NCBI GenBank assembly: GCA_019671135.1
Contig: JAHRHY010000007.1
Span: 1,736,001 to 1,800,000, forward strand
From: Linnemannia hyalina
Lineage: Eukaryota; Mortierellomycota; Mortierellomycetes; Mortierellales; Mortierellaceae
DNA length: 64,000 nt
Direction: 5' to 3'
Shown here one piece after another: positions 42,131 to 50,839 of the stretch. Made by a program: the position numbers and the translations under genes. Within the stretch, counting starts at the first letter, position 1. Each line of letters starts with the position of its first letter. The notes below the pieces were generated by a model. It searched no databases, had not been told where the DNA came from, and saw only the letters and a list, made by a program, of their open reading frames with translations.

Positions 42131-42956
42131 TGTGGGGGCCTCGAGCAACGTCTGCAGGAGATACCACGCAGTCTCAACTAGACTGGCAAAGAAGTGGGGG
42201 AAGAGGAAGAGGAAGAGGAAGTGATCTCAACTAGATCACGCTCAGGGACGACAGGGGAATGAATGCGGATCTTCGGCGCAAAAAGGGGACAACGGGTTCG
42301 AGGTTCTCAACCTAGAATGGTATGATTAACAGTGGGGGGAAGATCTTTATTTAGTGGCTGTTCGGACAACGAGAACAGCCGTTGACAGGGGAGGGGGAGA
42401 GGAACTTACCTAGAATGGTATGATTAACAGTGGGGGGAAGATACTGTTCAATCATCCATTCCAGGTGTCCTTTTATACTATCTGACTAAGGTCGCTAAAC
42501 TACTACTTGTGGGGTCACTGAATGAAAGAGAATAAGATGAAGACGTAAAAAAAGAGATGGCCCGGGGGAGCTACTACTAACTGGTGTAAGAGTTAACAAC
42601 TTGATGAACAACGAAAGGAAGTAGGAAGGGGCCATCAACAACAAAGAAAGGGCCTTTGACAAAGAGGGTCTTTGTCAAAGGGATGAACAACATAAAAGGC
42701 AAGAAGAGGAAATAATAAAAGTGACTCGGGGCGATGGCTCCTTGTGTCACTGGGTGTTGAGAGCGAGCGGGGCGACGATAGTTGTCATCAACAAAGGGGA
42801 AAGGTGTAAACGAAAGTGTAAAAGAGGTAGGAGTCGCGTTTGCGGGTAAAAGGGAAAACGCAAACAAAGAGAGCAAAAAAGAAGGGAAAGGAAGGAAAGT
42901 AGTGGGAAAGAAGAAAAAAGGGAAAGTGGTGAATATAGGGGTGGCAATTCACGACA
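42131..42956 (-). repeat. E1 5' LTR (right copy)
   Basis: 826 bp, identical by eye to the left copy. The 13 bp hairpin is at 42653-42665/42669-42681. Its outer end abuts TATC and then tRNA-Phe. Confidence 0.95.
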
Positions 42957-42964
42957 TATCATCA

Positions 42965-42971
42965 GCGACCT

Positions 42972-43012
<41 letters not shown>

Positions 43013-43037
43013 GTGTGTTCAATCCACACAGGTCGCA
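42965..43037 (+). tRNA. tRNA-Phe: tRNA-Phe (anticodon GAA)
   Basis: 73 bases with a full cloverleaf. Acceptor stem GCGACCT/AGGTCGC with discriminator A, D arm TAGCTCAGTTGGGAGAGCG, anticodon stem TCAGA/TCTGA with loop CTGAAGA (anticodon GAA), and T arm TGTGTTCAATCCACA. No intron, no encoded CCA. T-rich termination signals follow (about 43055-43075). The E1 LTR ends 8 bp upstream, so the region around the transcription start is now largely LTR-derived. Confidence 0.97.
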
Positions 43038-43561
43038 TTCTCTTTTGCATCTTATTTTTTCTCTTTTGAAGACGATCCTTTTGGCATTGTCACGTCGCGT
43101 TGGGTTTTGGTTCACGCTTTCTACCTACGGAGCACCTCTTCGCATACAGCGTATCCTTTTTTTGCTCACCCACTAACGCAGAGACCCACCTACTTTTTGT
43201 TGTTCGCGTCAATACTTTTTTTTCAGCCATCAAAATGATGGTGGGGTGAGACTGATAAGGTGATTGTTGATGGATCAAAATATTAGTTATTCTGACATCC
43301 AATGTCATATTATCTTGATCGCGTTTGATCAAAACTTATTTCTCCTTTCCAACATTTTTTTTTGTTAGAATCATATACCCGCATAGTACATCGTGCGTGT
43401 ACCTACCATGCCTGTGATCATCAATAAATACCCTAAACGAATCTTATTATTTTTTTTGCTCTTGTGCAACAACAAAACATAGCAAAAGCAGCAAGCAACT
43501 GGAATGCGTATCTTTTTTTTATTTACTACCAACGAAAAAAGAAACATGAAAAGAAACAACA
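43038..43561. other. Intergenic, 3' flanks of tRNA-Phe and F-box gene
   Basis: A/T-rich, with several T homopolymers (43060, 43210, 43355, 43450, 43510). No gene, RNA or further element copy was seen. Confidence 0.4.
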
Positions 43562-45751
43562 CTACTTCTCGTGTGCCAAGAGACCAGGTCGTCGGGCCTC
43601 GATCCACTCGGTAACAGAGCGATTGCCAAACATGGGGATAAATAGTTTTTGCAGATTAGGCGCGGCAATATCAACAAGCCAATGAGCATCTTGCATGGTC
43701 ATTGTCCTCTTCAGCTTTGTGATCCGAAGACTCTCGAGTTCATGGGGTCGGTGAAGCCCATCGAGGACAACAGTCAGATCGAGGCTGTGGCCGCCGATAG
43801 TAAGATGCTTGACCTTGTCGAGTTGTTGGAGACGTGATTGGATCATCTCGTCGCTTCGAAGAGGCTGAAGTGGATCACTGTCGAGACGATGGCCGAGTAG
43901 AGTCTGCTGATGGTGATACTTGGCAAGGATAGTTTTGTTGGGAGAGACGAGATCAGGCAGGTGAAGAGTCTGCAGAGTGTCGCAACACGCCCAGGATCGA
44001 GGAAAAGATGGGAGACGGGTTCGAGAAACGAACGAGAGTGAAGGTGGTGGTGAAGAGGAAAATGAGAACGACTTGCTAGTAGGGGGTGAACCAGAGACCA
44101 AATCCATGGACACATCGGTCGTCACAATGTCGTTAAAGAGGAGACAAGATAGTCCGGCAATGAATCGAAGACTGAATGATGCGAGGCGCGCACAGTTAAA
44201 GAGGATGGCCTGGACGCCAAGGTCAGTGACATTCTGACAAGAGTTGATGTTCAATTGGCGGAGCGATCGGCATGACCGTGCCAATTCCTCGAGCACAGCA
44301 TCCGAGAGGATGTTGTAGCCGATATCGATCGAGACCAGACTTGGGTAGCTCCGGAAGAGGGTCATAAATCCTTCAGGAGTGACCATCAAGGTGTGACTGA
44401 GAGAGATCTGCGTGAGGTGGGGGCAGATGTATTGGAGGCTTGAGAGGGAAAAGTCGGTCAGCTCACGACTCCAGTTCAAGGCCAGTTGGTCGACCGTAGG
44501 AGTGTAGGTCAACATCGTCATAATCACCGACTCAGGAATTTCGCCACAGTCTAGCGTGAACGATTGGAGCGACGATGGCGAACGGAGGGGGTTGGTGTTG
44601 ATGCTAGCGGCAGGGGATTTCAATTGGGCTGACAGCAGCGAAGTCGAGGTCGATTGCGACAGAGATAAGGAAGGTGTCGTGGTCGCAGTGGCACTCTCTT
44701 GTTGGGCAGTGAGCAATGATGCAGGCATGCTCATGCTACCAGCGTGATTGCTGCCTTGTACGCCTGCAGTCGCAGATAACGACAAAGCCACTCCTCCTCC
44801 TCCGCCACCACCCCATCTTCCTCCAGTGTCCCACCCACCATGCTCAATCTGCTGATCGACAATATACACCTTTTCGAGCAGAATCGACCGCAAGCGAGGG
44901 CATGCTCCGAGCATGGGGATCAAGTCGCGCTCGAAAAAGTAGGGGGACGTAATCGTGTTTCCGACAAAGGACCCGTACAACTCAAACTCGCGCAGGTTTG
45001 ACAGGTGGACCATAGGGCGAAAGATGTCCTTGAGGAGGACACAGGACCGGAACCGGACAGTCTGGATGGACCCTTGACGGCGCTGGAAGAGTTCAGTCAG
45101 ATTCTCGGCCGAATACCGTCCGCCGATCAACTCGAGGACTCGGAGGTTGGTGCACAAGACACTAATCACGCCCATCTCTTGGTCTGTGATCCCTGTCGCG
45201 GTGAGCTCGTGAACCAGAGGGCCAAAGTGCCGAAGGCCCTTGAGGGCCTTGTTACGGCTTGAGTTGAGGAATGCATGTTGGACCAGCGTGAGCCTTGGAC
45301 CGATAGTAGTATCAGCAGTACCGGAGGCAGCAAAAGTCGGCGAGGATGCACATATGACCCCAATTGAACACGGTACTGCTGCAAGAGACGAGGTCGACAG
45401 GGAGGACCAATTCGAAGAGCAGGAGGAGGGCAGCGAGGGCATTCCAGAAGACCGAGGACTGCCGGATCTTGAGGAGGTGGAATAGAAGCCAAAGTCTTCG
45501 TCGGTATCGTCATCGTCTTCGGAGAGGTGTTGGAGGGAGAGTCGTTTCCAGAGAAAAGGGGTAAAGATGGAGTGCCACTGCTTCGATACGCGTGTGGCAC
45601 TGGCCAGGGTGGGGCGGTCAAGGTGACTGGCAATGAGGCGGTCGAGCTCTGGCAGCATAAACGGCGACCGAGGAGTTGACTGAGTCTGAGTTAGGGTGGG
45701 CATAGGTGAGCCCGGGACCCTGAAGGGAGTAATGAGGAATGGGGATTCCAT
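43562..45751 (-). CDS. F-box and leucine-rich-repeat protein
   Basis: A single exon of 729 residues. An F-box-like segment lies near 30-75 (LPELDRLIASHLDRPTLASA, SKQWHSIFTPFLWKRLSL). It is followed by a Ser/Asp-rich stretch and then irregular leucine-rich repeats: LRVLELIGGRYSAENLTELF, LREFELYGSF, LTQISLSHTLMVTPEGFMTL, LRQLNINSCQNVTDLGVQAI, and VKHLTIGGHSLDLTVVLDGL near the C-terminus. Two low-complexity Ser/Gly inserts interrupt them. Known family role: F-box proteins bind Skp1 and present substrates, through the LRR, to an SCF ubiquitin ligase. Large families of such single-exon F-box/LRR genes are common in Mortierella-type fungi. The substrate is unknown. Confidence 0.85.
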   Translation of the reverse strand: MESPFLITPFRVPGSPMPTLTQTQSTPRSPFMLPELDRLIASHLDRPTLASATRVSKQWHSIFTPFLWKRLSLQHLSEDDDDTDEDFGFYSTSSRSGSPRSSGMPSLPSSCSSNWSSLSTSSLAAVPCSIGVICASSPTFAASGTADTTIGPRLTLVQHAFLNSSRNKALKGLRHFGPLVHELTATGITDQEMGVISVLCTNLRVLELIGGRYSAENLTELFQRRQGSIQTVRFRSCVLLKDIFRPMVHLSNLREFELYGSFVGNTITSPYFFERDLIPMLGACPRLRSILLEKVYIVDQQIEHGGWDTGGRWGGGGGGGVALSLSATAGVQGSNHAGSMSMPASLLTAQQESATATTTPSLSLSQSTSTSLLSAQLKSPAASINTNPLRSPSSLQSFTLDCGEIPESVIMTMLTYTPTVDQLALNWSRELTDFSLSSLQYICPHLTQISLSHTLMVTPEGFMTLFRSYPSLVSIDIGYNILSDAVLEELARSCRSLRQLNINSCQNVTDLGVQAILFNCARLASFSLRFIAGLSCLLFNDIVTTDVSMDLVSGSPPTSKSFSFSSSPPPSLSFVSRTRLPSFPRSWACCDTLQTLHLPDLVSPNKTILAKYHHQQTLLGHRLDSDPLQPLRSDEMIQSRLQQLDKVKHLTIGGHSLDLTVVLDGLHRPHELESLRITKLKRTMTMQDAHWLVDIAAPNLQKLFIPMFGNRSVTEWIEARRPGLLAHEK

Positions 45752-47276
45752 GGCGACTGAGGGAAAGGGAATGCAAGGTAGAATGGAATGAAATGGGTAT
45801 GAGTGTATGTCTAGCTGAGGGAGGTCTTTGTTTCTGTGAGTGTGGGGGAATTGAGAGAGAGAAGAAAATAAAAGAAGAGAGAAAAAAAAAGGGCGAAAGA
45901 GAAGCGAGAGAATAACAAGATCTTATCTTACGATGCCTCGGGTTATTTTTTTTCTTCTGTGGATTATTTCGAACCCTCGGACAGGAGCTCTTACTTGATT
46001 ACTTGACTACGCTATCAGTGAATGACGGACAGTGACACGATTTGATACAAGTGACCAACAAATGCCTGTGTTCCCTATCCCATTTCCCTTCCCTTCCTCT
46101 TTGTCAAACTGTGCTATCAGAGGAGAAGTAGGCACTCTTCACCCTTCCTCTTCTTTTTTGTTCATGCTTGTTGCTTACTCCTGCATCTCCAATGCTTACC
46201 TGCTCACCACCATCACAAGCATACTTGAAGGTCTCAAACACGCAATAAGAAAATACCAGCGCATGTCCTTGCATCCCATTTCTTTTTTTGCATCATACCC
46301 TTGTGCATTGCCCTCTTTGTTTCTTTTCCTTCTTATTGCTTCGGTTGTCCTTTTCCCCGCACTCGGCCATCCTCTTTTTTCTTTTTCTTTTGCGCTTGTG
46401 TGAAAAGGAGTAGGATCAAAAAAGAGTAACATGGAGATAAGGAACGGACGGCCCATCGTTGACCCAGTGGAATATACAAATAACGCTTAAGAGCAAAAAC
46501 ATAAAACATTCAATTGTTGCACGAACATACAAACAATTGGGAGACACCAACCAACACGAGAGATAAGAAAAAAAAGGGAGACCGAAAGAACACCCTCTTA
46601 TCTCATCCAACTTGCTCAGCACTTTCTTTTGTTGATGGTGCTATTTTTTAACCATGCAGGAGAAATAAAGCGTGAGCTTGGGGGGATGGACAAAAGAAGG
46701 AACGCGAACGTTGCCACAAGGGATCGCTCCAAATGGATTTGTTGCTTTGTTGATGTTGCTGTTGCTGTTGTTGACAAAAGATACACAACATCACAACAAA
46801 GTCGAGAGCCCTTTTACAAGGTTGCCACTGTTGTTGATTATTGAAAGTTTACTTTTTGTCGTATTGTGTTGCTCCCCCTTTCTCACAATACTCATACTCG
46901 AAACTCCCACACTCCCTTTTCTGTCGAGATGTTGCTCTTGATCTCGCATCTTTTACTTTTTAGCCTGGGATCTGATTGCACACGCAAAACCTTCTCTTTC
47001 CCTCTCTCACTTCCCATCCCTTCTTGGCCTCATTCTTCGATCAGAAAAATACCATTGTCCACTCATGACCAGCCGCGTCTTGAATCCAAGAGCACGTTTT
47101 TTTTAACTTTCCTCCTCGGCCTTGTGAGCGCGTGAATCCTGTACGACCATGCATCTCGCATACATACCGCCACTCCCTCCAGAAAAATCGTGTTCCTCCT
47201 TTTTACAATCGCTGGACCACAGCTGCGCATCGCAGCCCAATTACTCGCTTAACCTTTCACACTATTTATTTTACAT
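45752..47276. other. Intergenic, F-box promoter and GST 3' flank
   Basis: The first 200 bp are CT-rich on the F-box coding strand. The rest has only short frames without family resemblance, several homopolymers, and a small GTTGCTGTT repeat near 46745. No gene recognised. Confidence 0.4.
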
Positions 47277-48192
47277 TCAGGCAAAGAGGTGAGATCTGGA
47301 GAGGTCAAACCCCTCCAACTGAGGAACAACCATCTTGGTCGTCATCTCATCCTGCTCCCGAAACGCATCCGACCTTCGATACTCCTTATACCCAGGAGCC
47401 GTATCAATCGCCTCCTTCAGCCTCCATAACCCCGGCGCGACTTGCTCGTTCAGATACGTCTCTACCTCCGGGACACCCAGGAACATATCCATCAACACGG
47501 CGGTCTTGATATCTGCCAGCGATATCTTCTCCCCGACCAAGAAAGGCCCCTTGTTGGTGTTGGTGTTGGTGTTGGCGCGCAATTGCTTCTCGCAGTTCAC
47601 GACCCAGTTCCGGAGCGTCACCTCCAAAAACGTTCCTAGGACCTTCTCCCGAACTTCAGAACCCATTGCAGAGGCAGGGACGATACGAAAGACCCAGACG
47701 TTGTGGATCGTAATCGTTTGTGACAAGGCGATACAGATCTCGAGTTCTTCTTCGGTGGTGGAACCCAGGAATCCGAATCGTTTTGAGAGAAATCTTTCGA
47801 TCACGTCCGCCTCTGGGATCTTCTTCGTCGTCGTCGTCTCGTCCTCGCCATTTCCATGAATGTCGTGGACGGTCAGGATAGGGAGGGATCCGAAAGGTGT
47901 CAACTCTTTATCAGTCTTCCATGTCTACCATTAATAATAAACAAACATATCAACGCTCGTTCGTTATTCCCCGATTGGATACACTCTCTAGACAAACGGA
48001 CAAGGCCGCGTCTCCGTGTTTTTTTTTACGGTTAGGCACTCTTTATGTAACTTTTTTTTTTACCTCGAAGGACTGGATGCGATCTTTCCAGTCTGCTCCT
48101 GCAATTGACAGGATCGCCCTCGACGTTGCGCCAAGCGCATGGATGGAGAAGTAGTGCAGCTCGAATGTTGATCGAGTCATCTCTTTGGCCAT
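47277..48192 (-). CDS. Glutathione S-transferase family protein
   Basis: Two exons (48192-48064, 47924-47277) give 258 residues. The N-terminal thioredoxin-like domain has FELHYFSIHALGATSRAILS with the position-8-type Tyr of sigma-like GSTs, WKDRIQSFE at the splice, then TWKTDKELTPFGSLPIL with the cis-Pro. The helical C-terminal domain has GPFLVGEKISLADIKTAVLM, the conserved N-capping/Asp motif, and GYKEYRRSDAFR. Known reaction: conjugation of glutathione to electrophiles, or isomerase/peroxidase activity, in the cytosol. An expected ESxAI-type motif is replaced by a region containing ADVIERFLSKRFGFLG. An Asn-Thr tract (NTNTNTN) sits before the C-terminal signature. Substrate unknown. Confidence 0.85.
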
Positions 48193-49109
48193 TGTGACGA
48201 GAAAGAGAAAGGATATGGTCTGATAATGGGTGTGGTAAAAGAAGGGAAAAGAAAGCAGAGGGCGAGTTGGTGAAAGAAGAGATCAAGAATGGAGAAAAGA
48301 ATGGCAGGGTATTAAAGAAGTTTTCTGGGAAAATGCGTACCCCTGGGTGCTTACGTGTGCACTATAATGATGACGATGACAAAGTCCATGGCTTACCGAA
48401 AAAAACGAGCATCTGCCGTTGTCCCGAGAAATCAAAAGGGCGTGCATGGACCCTGTTGAACAATTTTGGGTTTTCTGAAGGACCGTTGTTTTTCTGTCTC
48501 ATTGATTTGATGATTTGATCACAGAACAGAGCTGGGCGAAGCAATAGCGCAGATTGATCACTTCCCAGTTATCATCGACAAAAGACGCGTGGTGGCGTAG
48601 AGGCAAAGGGATAGTTTACAGGATATGGTACATTAAAAATTGAGGACTATATGGTTATTATGTTCTGTTGACCTAAAGATTAGACAGCGGAGAGATAGGA
48701 AGGACGAGAAAAAGATGTAAGGGGCTTGTCTCCGCGACAAACAGGAAGGAGCCAATGTCGTTCAACGGAGTCACCACATCTCTCACTCCCTCCATCTCTC
48801 CTTGTTTTTTTTCTTATTATTTTTTTTGCTGTGGTTGTTGTGGTCGTTGCCGTTATTAATTTTCTTTTGTGTCGTATTCTCTGTTATTCTTGTTCATTTT
48901 GTCTGTCTCCTGAGATTATGCCTTTCGGAAGAGGATAAAGATAAGCGAACATCCCAGAGCAACACTATTTTCATCAAAATGAGAGATTATTTCAACGTGC
49001 AACGATCCAGTTAGTTTCCTTGTGCATACATCTCTTTGCCATTTGCCGATCCTCTGTCCTTACCGCATCATGCAAGCACGCAAAAGACAATAGTCATCAC
49101 GTTAATATT
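48193..49109. other. Intergenic between GST and seven-helix protein
   Basis: Holds the GST promoter and the 3' flank of the membrane protein gene. A last small exon of the membrane protein may lie near 48900-48930 on the minus strand. No other gene was recognised. Confidence 0.35.
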
Positions 49110-50839
49110 TTACCTTGCTCCATGAATCCAGATAATAGAAAAGATCTCGCTTGGCGTATTGTTATTCAGAATCTGTCGGCGAAAGATAGCAAAGAACAAC
49201 ATCATCAACCCCATGATCGCCGACAAGGACCCGCACAGGATCAGAATCGCCTTCATCCGCTGGTAGGTCGATTTGAGGGTGTTTAGCTGCCGCTCGCTGT
49301 CGTCCCGGTCGGTGTACTCCGAGTCGGCGCCGATCCGTGACGAGACCCGGCCGACGTTGTCGTTGATCGATGCCATGTTGGACGAGATAATCGTCAGCAG
49401 TTGCCTAATTTTTTTTTTGGATGAAGATGAATAAGATAGAGTCATAGTGATTGTTAGCGACTCATTTCATCTCATTACAGAAAAAAAAAAACAAGACTCA
49501 GTGACTAGCGCGCGTTTGTGTTACTTACTTTCCAAAGAAGATGTAAAGAACAAAGATAACAGCAGCAACAAAGGCCCAAACACCATACATCGCACAAATA
49601 AACGAATTATACAGGTCCAGTTCATCACGGTCAAATGCCGCACCAGCGAACGAAGCCAAGATCTGGTTCGTGATCAACGGGATAATCGTCAATCCTAACA
49701 GCGTGAAATTCAAGACCATGGGTGAAGGCAGGTAAACCCGCTTGGGTTCCATCATGGACGAGAACCGACCCGAGTTGTGTAGATCGTGGGCGTTGTTGTA
49801 GTTGTTAGTGTTGTTGTTGAGGTCGTTTGAGCGACGCTTTTTAGACGAGAAACCGTTGTGAGTCGAGAAGGATGCTGGCGTGGCGTAGATGATCCCGACT
49901 AAGTAGAAGCCCATTGCCCCCGAGACAAATACCCATGGCAAATCGGCCTATTGGTGTGGTAGATAGTAGATGGATAGGGTTAATCGTGTGGTGGCGCTTG
50001 TAGTTATGCATGCTTAATTCTCATTGGAGTTGAGAGAGCGATTGATAGAGAGAGATAGAGAAAGAGGGGCGTTTCAAGGGTGCAGTGTAGACCACAACTG
50101 TTCAAATAGGGACGTGGCGATGAGTGGCTCGCTACTGTTCGCTCCTATTTCACTAAGAGCATCTATGCAAAATCACTACAGGGAGGCAATAGTCGACACC
50201 AACTTACAAAATTCTCGAGGAGACCTCGTTTGCCCTCGTTGACACCAGCCAGGAGCAAGACAGACAACACACAACGGACTACAAAGGAGGGGTTGGAAGT
50301 GATGGAGAGAGAAAAAACGCGTTTCATTAGTACGTGCAAAGTGTCTCTGTGTCTCTCGTTTCTCCCCTGCTGTCATCAAACTTGATCCCTCCCAAGAGTC
50401 CTCCTTGCTATCTAGCCCCCTATCTCAGGGATCCCATATGTTCTCTTTGCATCAACACTAATGAAGCACACACGTCCTCTCCTCCTCCCCTTCCACCTCC
50501 CCTTTTTTCCCTGGTAATTGAAAGTAGCGCAGTTTAAGCTTGTACCCTACTCCTCCACTCCAAACAAGCAAGCTTACAGAAGAAATATCCGGTGCACCAA
50601 AAGACGAATCCTTCAGTAGGTCGAGGGCGGAAAGCGCGATCGTTCCTGGAAAACTCCCAGATCTTTTGACCTTTCCACCAGATGTTGTGGATGAGAATAC
50701 CGACGGAGATGAAGAGGAAGAGGAAGGACGAGATGATGTGGGTCGTGTAGAGGAACGAGACGTAGGTCACGCCTTCACAGTTCCCTTGGCTTTGCACTCG
50801 CCAGTCGCAGAATTCTGTTGAATTGACGACGGGGTCCAT
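49110..50839 (-). CDS. Unrecognised seven-helix membrane protein, GPCR-like layout
   Basis: Four exons (50839-50578, 50278-50208, 49947-49529, 49404-49110) join in frame to 348 residues. The N-terminus (MDPVVNSTEFCDWR) has an NxS/T glycosylation site and two Cys. Hydrophobic helices follow: YVSFLYTTHIISSFLFLFIS, a second built across the exon 1/2 junction (WCTGYFF then RCVLSVLLLAGV), PWVFVSGAMGFYLVGIIYA, VLNFTLLGLTIIPLITNQIL, SFICAMYGVWAFVAAVIFVL, a polar loop with a basic/acidic stretch, then AILILCGSLSAIMGLMMLFF and IFSIIWIHGA. The layout fits a seven-helix receptor with a third cytosolic loop. The last codons precede an AG|GTAAAA donor-like site, so the seventh helix and tail may continue in an unseen exon. 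Family not recognised; function unknown. Confidence 0.7.

Larger units (their letters stand above)
23722..42956 (-). mobile_element. E1: Ty3/Gypsy LTR retrotransposon, host of the nest
   Basis: Two 826 bp LTRs (TG..CA ends, identical by eye) bound the element. A 4 bp duplication, TATC, flanks it (23718-23721 and 42957-42960). Subtracting E2, E3 and their target duplications leaves about 6.65 kb. Order from its 5' end at the right: LTR, primer-binding site, Gag, protease, RT, RNase H, integrase, polypurine tract, LTR. Gag and Pol share one frame, and the frame is continuous across both insertion points once each insert and one target-site copy are set aside; no other disabling change was seen. 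There is no chromodomain after integrase. The right LTR ends 8 bp before the mature 5' end of tRNA-Phe. Confidence 0.95.

Noticed and set aside
41859..42167. Upstream extension of the E1 Gag frame into the 5' LTR
   Set aside because: The natural Gag start is the ATG at 41858; the extension crosses the primer-binding site and LTR, which is leader sequence.
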